A stretch of 64,000 nucleotides of DNA from Desulfopila_A sp964446655 (GCA_964446655.1 CAYUPL010000009.1:23756-87755), one strand, 5' to 3'; counted from the first letter of the stretch, positions 43,893-53,930 are shown. Translations and numbers: made by a program. The notes: a model not told the origin generated them from the letters alone.

Positions 43893-44388
43893 AATTGTGC
43901 TCCTTTCTGTTTCTACGCAATACTGCTTGATACAGGCCGATCGCTGTTTTACTTCAAAAATATGTCACGACTCCCGCACCCTTTATCTCCTGATGCCATC
44001 AAAAAGCAGGTCTGTGATGAGCTTTGCCGCATCCTTGATGCATACCGATTCAGTAAAAATTGCCCGTTTGAGACAGCAATGCTCAATAGTGCCGAAAAGG
44101 CGTTACGGATAGAGGCAGTGGTGGGCAGGTTTGCCCTGATTTTACCCGCACCAATAAATAGAGAGATGTTCTTCAGTGAAGAATTTTTACTTATTATTAT
44201 CAGCACTGTCAAGTCTGATGGCATGGATACGAATCCGGCGGGAGAACAAGAAATTCTGAGTAATCGGGATTCGTTTGGCGAAGTTGCACAATCCGGGTTC
44301 TCGGTTTGGATATGCAAGAAACCGGATTGCAGGACGTTGAGGTGTGCGATGATGATTGCAGCGGTTTGTACAGCTCTTTCTCTTTATG
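43893..44388. other. Stretch between thiolase and small membrane gene, no gene supported
   Basis: A long + strand frame passes through here because it also runs antisense to the thiolase. Its portion from 43963 (MSRLPHPLSPDAIKKQVCDE) shows no recognised family and no good ribosome binding site. It overlaps the end of a better-supported minus-strand gene. I therefore leave it uncalled. Confidence 0.45.
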
Positions 44389-44718
44389 TTAAGGCATATC
44401 GGTGGCCTGTCCCACATCACCAAATCTGGAAACCGCAGGACTGTCGGCACCGCCGTCAATAATTACTTCTGCCCCAAAGCTGCCCAGACTGTCACTGTAC
44501 GCTTTGAGAAGATTCCGGACACGCAGGTAGGCCACCGGCATTAAAATGGTGACGAGGCAAAACAGCACCTCTGCCATGTCGGCTGCCGCCAGCCAGTTAT
44601 CAGTGCGCATACCGTATATGGTGGCTCCGCAGAGAATCAGAAATAGAATGGCACAATATTGCAGCACCATTATATATCTGATTTGTTGTAAATTTTTTTG
44701 CAACATATGTTTATGCAT
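44389..44718 (-). CDS. Small membrane protein, unknown
   Basis: This 109-residue protein has two hydrophobic segments (YIMVLQYCAILFLILCGATI and AEVLFCLVTILMPVAYLRV) and a soluble C terminus. AAGGAGG lies seven bases before the ATG at 44718, which supports a real gene. It overlaps the previous gene by 8 bases. I do not recognise the family. Confidence 0.65.
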   Translation of the reverse strand: MHKHMLQKNLQQIRYIMVLQYCAILFLILCGATIYGMRTDNWLAAADMAEVLFCLVTILMPVAYLRVRNLLKAYSDSLGSFGAEVIIDGGADSPAVSRFGDVGQATDMP

Positions 44719-44953
44719 TGCCTGTCCTCCTTTTCTCGTCGCTCCGCTCATCCCAATAACGACGGTGAAGATTTTTTATCACAGTTTTTTTGCCGTGCTT
44801 TTGGTTATTGGAATCCGACAGTTCCTGCGTCTCCACAGATGCTTTTAGAACAGCGGCAATGCCATCGTTTTGAATATAGCGGAAGTGCATACCGAGCCCT
44901 TGCATTTCAAGACAGGCGGGTTGTACTTCACTCAACAGAGTGTTCCTTTTCAT
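44711..44953 (-). CDS. Small soluble protein, unknown
   Basis: An 80-residue protein starting MKRNTLLSEVQPACLEMQGL with GGAGGGGTG directly upstream. The second half is basic. It has no membrane segment and no recognised family. It is the middle of a three-gene set on this strand. Confidence 0.5.
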   Translation of the reverse strand: MKRNTLLSEVQPACLEMQGLGMHFRYIQNDGIAAVLKASVETQELSDSNNQKHGKKTVIKNLHRRYWDERSDEKRRTGNA

Positions 44954-45055
44954 CACCCCTCCACCGGCCAATGTTCTCCAGCAGCCTACCCAACAATTCC
45001 CCTGGTTTATGAAGAGGGCGACACAAATGGTTGGCGCCCTCTTTCTGAAAGCACT

Positions 45056-45250
45056 TCAGTTTCCAGCATATTGCATGGTGGAAACTTCAATCTCATCTCT
45101 TTGAACCTTATCCTGTTTCTTGGTCTGCAACAGTCGAACCGTTTTGAAAACCGTCCAGCCGCACAGCATAAGTAACGGAATGATGATAAACAGCGCTACG
45201 GGAAAAAACCAAAAACCAACGATTGCATCTGCCAATGTAAACATTTTCAT
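45056..45250 (-). CDS. Small one-helix membrane protein, unknown
   Basis: A 64-residue protein with a long hydrophobic stretch (VGFWFFPVALFIIIPLLMLC) followed by a basic segment (KTVRLLQTKKQDKVQ). GGGGGGT precedes the ATG. It heads the three-gene set of unknown function, about 100 bases before the second gene. Confidence 0.55.
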   Translation of the reverse strand: MKMFTLADAIVGFWFFPVALFIIIPLLMLCGWTVFKTVRLLQTKKQDKVQRDEIEVSTMQYAGN

Positions 45251-45609
45251 ACCCCCCAGAAGTTTGAAATTTTACACCCTGTCCGGCAAGAATTTACCTG
45301 ATGAAAAAATGTGACCAGGACAGTTCCCTTACCGATTCGTTCCCCTTGCTGCCTCTATTGCGAAAGTGATGCCTGAATGGTTCAAAAGGGAGAAAAAAAT
45401 ACTCCATGCCAATATATATTATTGTTATTAATAAATAATTATCTGTCCATCCCGATCCAGTGGCCGAATCTTCGAATTTTGCCTGACTTCGCGATTGTCT
45501 ATGAAGTAGACATTCGACCAATTTCCTTGTACACTAGCTGTACATCTACTCCAGTCGTTCGATTCACTGCATGTTCGCAGGCCCTGCCCTGAAAGAGGAG
45601 GTAGTCCGG
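45251..45609. other. Intergenic stretch upstream of the sigma-54 activator
   Basis: This AT-rich stretch separates the small-gene set (-) from the activator (+). I see no gene. No confident -24/-12 element can be pointed out. It probably contains both promoters. Confidence 0.45.
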
Positions 45610-47166
45610 ATGGAAGAAGGTCTTACCCTCAGTGAAAACGAGTTCGCGCTGTTCTGTGAAGTCATCACTTCTCTGCATACCATCAGGGATATGGACGATA
45701 TGCTGATCGCCATATTCCAGAAGATTCGCTCCATTATCGATATTCAAGGCATTTCCATTGCCCTGCACGATCCGGAAAACAAGGAATTTTATTTCATCCG
45801 CACCGTTGAAGAGGGCAAAAGCAGAGGCGAGTCCGATACCGATTTTTTACGCTTTCCCGACAATATAGGTGTGGCCGGATGGGTTATGGACAACAGACGC
45901 TGCGCCGTTATCAACGATGTCTCTTCCGATGACCGCTTTTTCAGCGGCCTGAACAGCAAAGATGAGTTCGTCACCCACTCGATGATCTGCGCACCTCTCT
46001 TTACCAGAAAAGGGTTTCTCGGTGTTTTCTACGCCCTGAACAAGGAAGATGGCATATTTTCCTCACGGGATGAACGAATCCTCGAGATCATTTCCGGCAC
46101 CATCGCCGTCTCGTTGGAAAACGCCCGTCTCTATGGCGAATTGAAAGACCACCTCCACGACCTGGAGCAGCAAAAAAGGCTTTTGCTGCGCCAGGTGAGC
46201 AATGAAGTGGGATTCAACCGGATCATCGGTTCCAGCCCACCAATGCGGCGCATGTTCGAGCTGATGGAAAAGGTGATGCACACCACCGCAACCGTGCTGA
46301 TTCAGGGGGAGACAGGCACCGGTAAGGAGCTTGTTGCCAAGGTCATCCATTATAACGGTCCTCTGCAAGACAAACCATTTGTCGCCGAAAACTGCGGCGC
46401 TCTGCCGGAAAATCTGCTGGAAAGTGAGCTGTTCGGCTACACCCGAGGGGCCTTTACCGGCGCGGTGGCTCATAAAAAAGGACTTTTTGAGGTTGCCGAC
46501 GGCGGCACGATCTTTCTCGATGAAATTGGAGAAATGTCGCCCCTGCTGCAGGTTAAACTTCTCAGGGTGCTGCAGGAGGGTGAGTTCAGAGCGATCGGCA
46601 GTAACCGCAGCGTTAAGGTCAATGTCAGGATCATTGCCTCGACCAACAGAAATCTGCTGGAAGAGGTTGAAAATGGCCGATTTCGCGAAGATCTCTATTA
46701 TCGCATCAACGTCTTTCAGATCACACCACCGCCTCTGCGCCAAAGAAAAGAAGACATCCTCGCCCTGGCCGGTTATTTCCTGAAGAAATACGCTGCCAAG
46801 AACAACAAGCCCATCCCGACATTGACGCCGCAGTCTCTTGACCTGCTGATACGTTATGATTGGCCCGGCAATGTCAGAGAGCTTGAAAATGAGATGCAGC
46901 GTGCCCAAACCATGGCGGAAGACAGCAAAATCATCTCTGCCGAGTTTCTCTCCGATAAGATACGCCGACTGAGCAACGTTTCTATTGCCGTTGAAGACAA
47001 CGTTACCTTCACTTTGAAAGACACCATCCGTCGGGTGGAGAAGAGAATGATAGACGAGGCCCTTTCTTCCTGCCGGGGCAACCAGAGCAAGGCGGCGAAG
47101 GCACTGGGACTGTCACGGCAGGGATTGCTTAACAAGATCGCCGCTTACAATATCGAGATAAAATAG
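45610..47166 (+). CDS. Sigma-54-dependent activator with GAF sensor domain
   Basis: This 518-residue regulator has three parts. A GAF domain (about residues 25-185) senses a small ligand. The AAA+ domain of the NtrC family has Walker A GETGTGKE, the sigma-54 contact loop GAFTGA (within GYTRGAFTGAVAHKK) and the Walker B region GGTIFLDEIGEM. A Fis-type HTH ends the protein (NQSKAAKALGLSRQGLLNKI). The start at 45610 is set by AGGAGG eight bases upstream; 45571 is a longer frame without one. A nucleotide cyclase starts 16 bases downstream. GAF domains can bind cyclic nucleotides, so the two may be linked. Confidence 0.93.
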   Translation: MEEGLTLSENEFALFCEVITSLHTIRDMDDMLIAIFQKIRSIIDIQGISIALHDPENKEFYFIRTVEEGKSRGESDTDFLRFPDNIGVAGWVMDNRRCAVINDVSSDDRFFSGLNSKDEFVTHSMICAPLFTRKGFLGVFYALNKEDGIFSSRDERILEIISGTIAVSLENARLYGELKDHLHDLEQQKRLLLRQVSNEVGFNRIIGSSPPMRRMFELMEKVMHTTATVLIQGETGTGKELVAKVIHYNGPLQDKPFVAENCGALPENLLESELFGYTRGAFTGAVAHKKGLFEVADGGTIFLDEIGEMSPLLQVKLLRVLQEGEFRAIGSNRSVKVNVRIIASTNRNLLEEVENGRFREDLYYRINVFQITPPPLRQRKEDILALAGYFLKKYAAKNNKPIPTLTPQSLDLLIRYDWPGNVRELENEMQRAQTMAEDSKIISAEFLSDKIRRLSNVSIAVEDNVTFTLKDTIRRVEKRMIDEALSSCRGNQSKAAKALGLSRQGLLNKIAAYNIEIK

Positions 47167-47182
47167 CAGCTCGACAGTGGCC

Positions 47183-49432
47183 ATGAAACATCTCGGCAAA
47201 CCACTCCTTACGGCACTTCTGCCGGCAATTGCCGCCATATGTTTTTTTGTATCACCATATGGCCGGTATGCCGAAGAGGAGTATGGCCTGACAGTGCTGT
47301 TTACACTGCGGGGCAGCCGCCCACCGCCGGATGCAGCCGTAATAGTCAATATCGATACCGATTCTGCCGACAGACTGGGTTTTCCGGAACATTTCAGCAA
47401 ATGGCCTCGTACCGTCCATGCGGATCTGGTGGACAGGCTGGTGGAATATGGCGCGGCGCTTATCGTTTTTGATGTACTCTTTGCCGAAGAGAAAAATCCG
47501 GACGACGATCTGGTTTTTGCCACAGCACTGCAGCGTGCCGGAAATGTTATTCTGGTTGAGGAACTTCGACACATCTCTCTGGCTGCAAACGGCACAGATG
47601 ACAGCCCCGTCAATATTGAAGTAGAGCAGCTTGTCCCACCCATCAAGGTACTGGCCAACGGTGCTCTGGCGCTGGCCCCTTTTCCGTTGCCGAAAATTCC
47701 CATACGAGTTAGTCGGGCCTGGCGTTTCAAAGCCTCATGCGGGGAGATACCGACTCTGCCCGCTACCGCTTTCCAGGCCGCCAATTTAGAAAGTTACAAC
47801 AAACTCCGCCGACTGCTGTACAGCCAACATCCGGAAATGGCCGCCCAACTTCCCCTCACAACCGAACAAGCCATTGCCGACAGAGGGCTGAGCGAAACCA
47901 TGCGACAAATCAGATGCCTCTTTCTGGAAAAACCGGGTCTTGCCGAAAAACTTCCGACCTTCAACAGCAACAGCGCTCTTTCGACAAACATCCGGCAAAC
48001 AGACGACAATCTTGACGCCCTGATCACCATGTATGGAGACCGGGACAGTAGCCCGATAGATTTTTATGGACCTCCCTTGACCATCAACACCCTTTCGCTG
48101 CATGACGTATTGACAAACGACAACAGTCGTCATCCCGTCCTGGCCCAGACATTCAAAGACAAAGCTGTCTTCGTCGGTGCGGCGCGCGACAACTGGTCAA
48201 ACCAGAAGGACGGCTTCTATACCGTCTTTTCACAGACTGACGGCCTCGATATCAGTGGTGTCGAACTGGCCGCCACAATCTACTCTAATCTGGCTGAGAA
48301 CCGGGTGATACAGTCTCTTTCTCATGGGCTTTCTCTGTTTCTTATCGTCCTTTCGGCCTTGTCCGTCTCCTTTTTGTGCTCCCTGCTGCCCCTTCTTTTC
48401 AGCTCAATGCTGGTGTTGGCTGGAATTGGAGTTTTTCTCTATATGGCACAGTTTCTCTTTGGCTTGAACGGCACCTGGATTCCCATCATAACCCCGTTGT
48501 TTCTCCTGCCGGCGATCACCTTTATCACGGCAACTCTTGTAAAGTATGTTACGGCCCGAAGGCAACATCGCAACATCAGCACGGCTCTCGGCTTTTATCT
48601 GCCCGACAATGCCGTCAGGGAACTTTCCCGGGATCTCTCTTTCATCAGCACAGGCGAGGAGTTGACCTACAGCACTTGCCTTATCACCGATGCACAGCAC
48701 TACACCGCCCTTTCCGAGCGGATGACTCCTGTGGAACTCAGCCGGCATATGAAAGAGTATTATCAGCTAATTTTCGCCGAGGTAAAAAAAAAGGAGGGCA
48801 TTGTCTGTAATATCATCGGCGATTCCATGCTGGCCCACTGGCCTTCGGCCGCTCCCGATGCGGTCCACAACACCAACGCCTGTCATGCCGCCCTGCGCAT
48901 CACGGAGGCGGTGCAACAGTTTAATGACAGGCACGGTAAAAGCGGCTTACCGACCCGTATAGGCCTGCATTCCGGCTATGTTCTGATGGACAATATCGGT
49001 GCCGAAGATCATTATGAATATACGCCGCTGGGGGATATCGTCAACACGGTATCAAGGATCGAAGGACTAAATAAACAGCTCTCCACCCGGATACTGGCCT
49101 CAGCTGAAGTTATCGGCAAGGCGGACAACATCGCATCGCGCGAAATCGGCTCGTTTCTTCTCGGTGGTAAAAATCAGGCGATCACCATTTTTGAGGTGCT
49201 CACTGAAGAGCCGCGCACCCCAGGCAAAGACCGACTCTACAGCCATGCCTTTCCCCGGGCACTCTCTCTTTTCCGCGACGGGAAGTGGCAGGAGGCCCTG
49301 GCGGCATTTAACCGATGTCTCCTTCTTGACGGTGGAGACGGTCCCTCGCTTTTTTACATCAACCTCTGCCGGTCCTATCTCACCTCCCCTCCCCCTCCGG
49401 ACCTGCAGGGCAGTATTGCGGTGGGAAAATAG
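47183..49432 (+). CDS. CHASE2-domain adenylate/guanylate cyclase
   Basis: This is a 749-residue class III cyclase. An N-terminal helix is followed by a CHASE2 extracellular sensor (about residues 30-380; PPPDAAVIVNIDTDSADRLG), then three helices (about 380-455) and the catalytic domain (about 480-670). Both metal Asp residues are present (CLITDAQHYTALSE and NIIGDSMLAHW), as is the transition-state Asn/Arg segment (GDIVNTVSRIEGLNKQ). A TPR-like tail follows (HAFPRALSLFRDGKWQEALA). The substrate (ATP or GTP) is not decided. The ATG at 47183 is used; a GTG at 47177 is in frame. It is probably cotranscribed with the sigma-54 activator. Confidence 0.9.
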   Translation: MKHLGKPLLTALLPAIAAICFFVSPYGRYAEEEYGLTVLFTLRGSRPPPDAAVIVNIDTDSADRLGFPEHFSKWPRTVHADLVDRLVEYGAALIVFDVLFAEEKNPDDDLVFATALQRAGNVILVEELRHISLAANGTDDSPVNIEVEQLVPPIKVLANGALALAPFPLPKIPIRVSRAWRFKASCGEIPTLPATAFQAANLESYNKLRRLLYSQHPEMAAQLPLTTEQAIADRGLSETMRQIRCLFLEKPGLAEKLPTFNSNSALSTNIRQTDDNLDALITMYGDRDSSPIDFYGPPLTINTLSLHDVLTNDNSRHPVLAQTFKDKAVFVGAARDNWSNQKDGFYTVFSQTDGLDISGVELAATIYSNLAENRVIQSLSHGLSLFLIVLSALSVSFLCSLLPLLFSSMLVLAGIGVFLYMAQFLFGLNGTWIPIITPLFLLPAITFITATLVKYVTARRQHRNISTALGFYLPDNAVRELSRDLSFISTGEELTYSTCLITDAQHYTALSERMTPVELSRHMKEYYQLIFAEVKKKEGIVCNIIGDSMLAHWPSAAPDAVHNTNACHAALRITEAVQQFNDRHGKSGLPTRIGLHSGYVLMDNIGAEDHYEYTPLGDIVNTVSRIEGLNKQLSTRILASAEVIGKADNIASREIGSFLLGGKNQAITIFEVLTEEPRTPGKDRLYSHAFPRALSLFRDGKWQEALAAFNRCLLLDGGDGPSLFYINLCRSYLTSPPPPDLQGSIAVGK

Positions 49433-49476
49433 CTCAAGAACTCATGTATCTCATGCAACCATGCTATTAGAGCTTC

Positions 49477-51066
49477 TTAACAGGAGGGAAAAATCAGCTT
49501 TTCAACAAAGACCTTCTGGAAGCTAATATTGGTGGCTAGATCAATGGTGGTGATATTCTCTGCCAGCTCAACACTCTTCCTGAAATAGTGATCATCACTC
49601 AGCACCATAACTGCACCAGCTCCTGCTGAGTTGCCGGCTATTACGATTTTTTCTGCTTTCATCTCAGGAATCATGCCGATAGTAATCATATCTTTTATAT
49701 CGCTATGCGATCCGAAGGCGCCAGCGATAATTATTTTACCTGGTGTATGGTACCCGGCCGCCTTGGTAATAAAATCAATGCCCGAGATGAGCGCAGCTTT
49801 ACCAAGCTGAACCGAGCGAATATCTTTCTGATTTATGAATATGGATGCACTCTTTGTATCCATGTTTTCTGCAACGATGATGTAACGCGTTTTACCTCTC
49901 TGGTCTTTCTGCAGCGGTTTGATCGTGGCATCTTCTATGAAAGCTCCACTCTCGTCAATAATCCGCTTCCGCCTTAGTTCAGCAACGGTACTAATAACTC
50001 CAGTTCCGCAGATCCCCATGGGACGAATCTCTTTCTTTGATTTGATCATGGTATAGGAAGGAAATTTGCGTGTGTTCTTGATTTCTATCCTATTGATTGC
50101 ACCAGGGATGGCTTGCATACCACAGGTCAATGATGCTCCTTCAAATGCTGGACCAGTGGCACATGAAGTCGCAAACAGTTTTTCTCCAGCCTTTAAGAGA
50201 AGCTCTCCATTGGTTCCCAAATCAATAAGAAGAGTACCATCGGGCTGGTTTTTAAAGTCTGTTGCCAGGGCTGCAGCGAGAATATCGCCGCCAATAAAAC
50301 CCGAAACCTGGGGAAGCGTGCGAAGCGGAGTGTTGCGAAGATCTAAACCGATACTGTTTGCATCAATGGTTCTCCCTTCATGAAATGCAGGCTGGTACGG
50401 AGAATGGCCGATCGGTTCCGGATCAACTCCTGACAAAATATGGATCATTGTCGGATTACCCACTGCAACTATCTGCGATATTTCATCTATTTTCAACGCA
50501 TGGGATTCAACCAGTTCAAGCACTCCCCACTCAAGACCATTCACCACCAGCTTTTGCATATGACCCAGATTGCTCTTTTCAGCTCCGATAACACCAATTC
50601 GGCTCATTACATCATCGCCATAGAGTGACTGGGGGTTTTTTAAAGCCAGGGAGGAGATCACTTCACCACTCAATGTGTTGCACAGATAGATAGCAATGGT
50701 AGTGGTGCCAAGATCGACGGCAACGCCATATCTCTTTTCTGAAGAAGCATTAGCTTTCAACCGCTTGATAAAAGATGGGGGAAAAGAAACCGGGGGCTTG
50801 TTGATAATATGAGAGGAAAGCCTTGAGCTTTTCGGGATCTCTATTCTGATATCTTCCTTCAATTCATGTTTGCAGGAAGCTATACTTATTTTCTCCCCTG
50901 CGGCTTTGATTCTGTTGACCCTGCATTTGCCGCAGGTCCCCCGGCCACCGCAGTCTGAACGGAGAAAAATCGAAGATCCGGCAAGAGCTTCCATAAGGCT
51001 TCTACCGCTTTTCCCTTGTATCTTTCTGCCATGCTTTACCAGTTCTATATCATAGGTCTTGAGCAT
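49477..51066 (-). CDS. RACo/RamA-type corrinoid reductive activator
   Basis: This 529-residue protein reactivates the Co(I) state of corrinoid proteins with ATP. A 2Fe-2S domain is at the N terminus: DCGGRGTCGKCRV (three Cys, about residues 39-48) and the fourth Cys in IASCKHELK. The C-terminal ASKHA-type ATPase domain (DUF4445) follows: GVAVDLGTTTIAIYLCNT, LLIDLGTNGELLLK, and GAFGSHSDIKDMITIGMIP. Such proteins accompany corrinoid methyltransferases of MttB/MtgB type. The methyltransferase and corrinoid protein are not next to it. It starts 21 bases after the activation-domain gene. Confidence 0.88.
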   Translation of the reverse strand: MLKTYDIELVKHGRKIQGKSGRSLMEALAGSSIFLRSDCGGRGTCGKCRVNRIKAAGEKISIASCKHELKEDIRIEIPKSSRLSSHIINKPPVSFPPSFIKRLKANASSEKRYGVAVDLGTTTIAIYLCNTLSGEVISSLALKNPQSLYGDDVMSRIGVIGAEKSNLGHMQKLVVNGLEWGVLELVESHALKIDEISQIVAVGNPTMIHILSGVDPEPIGHSPYQPAFHEGRTIDANSIGLDLRNTPLRTLPQVSGFIGGDILAAALATDFKNQPDGTLLIDLGTNGELLLKAGEKLFATSCATGPAFEGASLTCGMQAIPGAINRIEIKNTRKFPSYTMIKSKKEIRPMGICGTGVISTVAELRRKRIIDESGAFIEDATIKPLQKDQRGKTRYIIVAENMDTKSASIFINQKDIRSVQLGKAALISGIDFITKAAGYHTPGKIIIAGAFGSHSDIKDMITIGMIPEMKAEKIVIAGNSAGAGAVMVLSDDHYFRKSVELAENITTIDLATNISFQKVFVEKLIFPSC

Positions 51067-51087
51067 ATATTTCCTGGGGAAAGTTCA

Positions 51088-51798
51088 TCAGAGTTGCTTT
51101 AGCTGACAGTCACTATTTCTTGAACATACCAGACAGGTAGATCCCACCACGGCCGTTGGATACTCAGGTCCAATGCCAATAACGCAGGAGAGAGATTTGA
51201 AAGGTCTCAGCACCGCATCGTTTTCGATACTCAAGCCAACTTGTCCAATGGGTAGCAGAGAACAGAGCTGCAATTGTTCCTCAAGCTTCCAGCCGTGATT
51301 CGAACCAGGACTCAGCAAAGGACTTACCCCCCAGCCTAACTCCTTAGCCTTCTTCTCAGCAATATTTTTGACCAGACTGCCTGTTTTTTCGAGGACAATG
51401 AGGCCAATGACATCAATAATGTAGGCAACCAGGATCTGACCGTCTTTACCGGCCTGCCGGCCAACAGCATCAAGTTCGTTTCCCGCGGTAAATACAGCAG
51501 CAAGCACATAGCTTGAATCACTTAGAAACTGAGAAGAATTTCCTAAATCGATTATGACACTCTTGTCTCTGCTGTACATCATATGGGTACCACAGCCCTC
51601 CTCAATTGCAGCGCAGTGGAGCCAGCGATAAATGATTGCCGGACTCCAGACGGTACACACTTTTGTCAATGTTTTTCTGACGATTTCTCTAATATGCGGT
51701 CGCTGAAATCCCTTCTTGATCTTTTTCTCAAGCTCCTCTATATCAATCTGAACAGTGAGACCGGTGAGTGTTATCGCTTCAGTTTCCACTGTTTTCAT
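51088..51798 (-). CDS. Methionine-synthase activation-domain-like protein
   Basis: This 236-residue protein resembles the MetH reactivation domain family in a stand-alone form. Landmarks are AAVFTAGNELDAVGRQAGKD, GWGVSPLLSPGSNHG, LLPIGQVGLSIENDAVLRP and a Cys-rich end (CLVCSRNSDCQL). Such proteins commonly accompany RACo-type activators and MttB-like methyltransferases. SAM- or cluster-dependent activity is unproven. It is upstream of the RACo-like gene and separated by 142 bases from the ornithine-cyclodeaminase-like gene. Confidence 0.78.
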   Translation of the reverse strand: MKTVETEAITLTGLTVQIDIEELEKKIKKGFQRPHIREIVRKTLTKVCTVWSPAIIYRWLHCAAIEEGCGTHMMYSRDKSVIIDLGNSSQFLSDSSYVLAAVFTAGNELDAVGRQAGKDGQILVAYIIDVIGLIVLEKTGSLVKNIAEKKAKELGWGVSPLLSPGSNHGWKLEEQLQLCSLLPIGQVGLSIENDAVLRPFKSLSCVIGIGPEYPTAVVGSTCLVCSRNSDCQLKQL

Positions 51799-51940
51799 GT
51801 ATTGAATCCAAGGTAGCTGTCTTAAAGGTCAATCCTGCAGAGTGGATTATATATAATTCTTGCAGAAAACGTTATATGCACAGCTACATAATGTCAAGCG
51901 AGTGGTCACAAGAGAACGACTGTCTCCGCATTTTTGTTTC

Positions 51941-53038
51941 CTAGAGAGAAAGTGCATCAAGCCAGCCGCTATTTCTTTTAAAATAGGTCAGCATGGTACC
52001 CACACTCTTGGCAAGAGCATTTTGATATACCCTGTAACCCTCAGAGAGATCATGGATACCCAGGCCTATGGGATTGAAAAAGATTTTATCATTCTTGTCT
52101 TTCCTGCCGTTTTTCTTTCCGGCGACTACCTCCCCTAATTCGCCGGAAATATTCTCTTCGGTAATATGGCCCTTTTCAATTGCTCTCCAGGAGACATCAA
52201 CGCCATGATGTTTCACCTGATACCAGTCGTCGACAAAAATCCTGTCAAAAATTGACAGGGCTTCAGGTGGTGTATCCCAGAATGATATTTCCGCATGAAA
52301 CACACCTTTTTTATACCAGGAAGAATCTACATATGGTTCTCTGGCCATTGTTGCGGTCGAAATAACATCACAATCGACAAAAGCATCACTACACTCTTGG
52401 ACCGGAACAATATCCATTTCAAGTTTCTGGGACATTCTCTCGGCAAATGCTATTGAAGCCTGATGATTAATATCATATATTTTCAACGTTTCAAGCGATG
52501 GAAGTGCTGATTTGATCGCTGCTGCCTGGGTCATCCCCTGTACACTTGCTCCAACCAGGCCGAAACATTTAGAGTCAGGGTTGGCGAGATATTTTGCCCC
52601 TACACCTGATGCAGCGCCGGTTCTCATGGCACTGGCAATTGCGCCATCCATCACGCATATGGGAATAAGGGTAACCGGGTCAAGAATTATAATTATTGCA
52701 GTTGCTCTGGGCAGTCCACGTTGTGGATTATCGGGACGGCTTGGGATAAACTTAATTCCTGCCGTTTCCACCGGTCCAAGAAGACCTTTTAGGTGCAACT
52801 GTTCTTTAAATTGATTGCCGCCAAGGTAGCTGGGCATTGACATAATTCTACCTGTTGTTTCTTCTGTTGCAGCATCTCCCCAGCGAATAACCGGTTTACC
52901 CGGTTGAATATAATCGCCTACTCCGTGAAGAAAAAAAGAACGCTCAACTGCTTTCATAGTACCAGTCATGTCTGCACCACCGGCTTCCACACAATCTTCC
53001 TGACTTAAATAGAGAAGCGACCAACTTGATTCCACCAT
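51941..53038 (-). CDS. Ornithine cyclodeaminase / mu-crystallin family protein
   Basis: This 365-residue NAD(P)-dependent protein has RATAIIIILDPVTLIPICVM and GAIASAMRTGAASGVGAKYL, then FGLVGASVQGMTQAAAIK (nucleotide-binding loop). The ATG at 53038 has GGTGA seven bases upstream; the open frame extends further to 53116. Relatives are called tyramine oxidase subunit B in some annotations, and others reduce imines or cyclise ornithine. Here it follows the sarcosine oxidase genes, so an imine formed from an amine or amino acid may be its substrate. That role is inferred. Confidence 0.78.
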   Translation of the reverse strand: MVESSWSLLYLSQEDCVEAGGADMTGTMKAVERSFFLHGVGDYIQPGKPVIRWGDAATEETTGRIMSMPSYLGGNQFKEQLHLKGLLGPVETAGIKFIPSRPDNPQRGLPRATAIIIILDPVTLIPICVMDGAIASAMRTGAASGVGAKYLANPDSKCFGLVGASVQGMTQAAAIKSALPSLETLKIYDINHQASIAFAERMSQKLEMDIVPVQECSDAFVDCDVISTATMAREPYVDSSWYKKGVFHAEISFWDTPPEALSIFDRIFVDDWYQVKHHGVDVSWRAIEKGHITEENISGELGEVVAGKKNGRKDKNDKIFFNPIGLGIHDLSEGYRVYQNALAKSVGTMLTYFKRNSGWLDALSL

Positions 53039-53264
53039 TTCATTCACCAAAATTAAAGTATTATCGTTTAAAAATGTATTTGTTTCTTTGGCAGAAAGGA
53101 CATACCCGTCCGCCAACAGTTACTCTCAATCCGCTGCCATATTCTTACAGGCACAATTGAACATGCCCGCAAGAATACAATGATAAGCTCTTTGCTTAAT
53201 TTGCTTGATGGATATGAAGGTGTTTGTCGGACGCGACCGTAAAAAGATAAATACTGACGTGATT

Positions 53265-53921
53265 CTATTTCTCCAGGCTTTGCAGCCAGGTAGAAAACCT
53301 TTCCTCTCCGGCAGGGCACAGACCGAATTCCTCACCAGAATCTAAAATTGCCTCCACCATGCTTTCCGCATACCCTCGGCTGCAGCTCAACAGGATTCCT
53401 CCCGAGCCATCGGTGTTTTTCTCCAGGGTTACAATTTGACATGGCACATGACAAAAAGGTCCCTGAACAATAAACGGCGCTGTTCTGTTTGGAGCAAGAA
53501 AATCCAGTGCGGTCAATTTCTCAGCAACAAAGAATGCTTTGGGACCAAAAAGAGCGAGAAAGACCGTGGACTCAGAGACATCTGTGTACGACGCATCCTG
53601 CTCAATTTCCGGTTGGTTCAGGCCAAGGAAATAGATTGATGCCTGGGTGCCGTTCATACGATTGACCAACATATCGTTTGCATATACACTTGTACCCGGT
53701 GTCTGTGGCACTACAACCTCGCCTGGCGTACGCTTATCAATCTTTTTATCCTGAAGATCCAGACGAACCTTGTGGGCCAGATCCACCAGCCATGGACCCG
53801 GACCCTCATTTTGATACTGCAGGACTACTGACCAATGATCGCGTTCTTCACTTTTTTCAACACGGGCATCGAATTGTACGGCTGAATGCCGCTGTATCTC
53901 GTATATGTTCTTTTCGTCCAT
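53265..53921 (-). CDS. soxG: Sarcosine oxidase gamma subunit, SoxG-like
   Basis: This 218-residue protein belongs to the gamma-subunit family: IYEIQRHSAVQFDARVEKS at the start, ESTVFLALFGPKAFFVAEKL, QGPFCHVPCQIVTLEKN and CSRGYAESMVEAILDSGEE. The family fold resembles the GcvT C terminus and has no catalytic role of its own. It starts 9 bases after soxA ends, as expected in the heterotetrameric enzyme. Confidence 0.8.
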   Translation of the reverse strand: MDEKNIYEIQRHSAVQFDARVEKSEERDHWSVVLQYQNEGPGPWLVDLAHKVRLDLQDKKIDKRTPGEVVVPQTPGTSVYANDMLVNRMNGTQASIYFLGLNQPEIEQDASYTDVSESTVFLALFGPKAFFVAEKLTALDFLAPNRTAPFIVQGPFCHVPCQIVTLEKNTDGSGGILLSCSRGYAESMVEAILDSGEEFGLCPAGEERFSTWLQSLEK

Positions 53922-53930
53922 GACGGCTCC

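Noticed and set aside
43170..44462. 430-codon + strand frame across the thiolase start and downstream region
   Set aside because: The first half is antisense to the thiolase, and the second half lacks a ribosome binding site and family resemblance.
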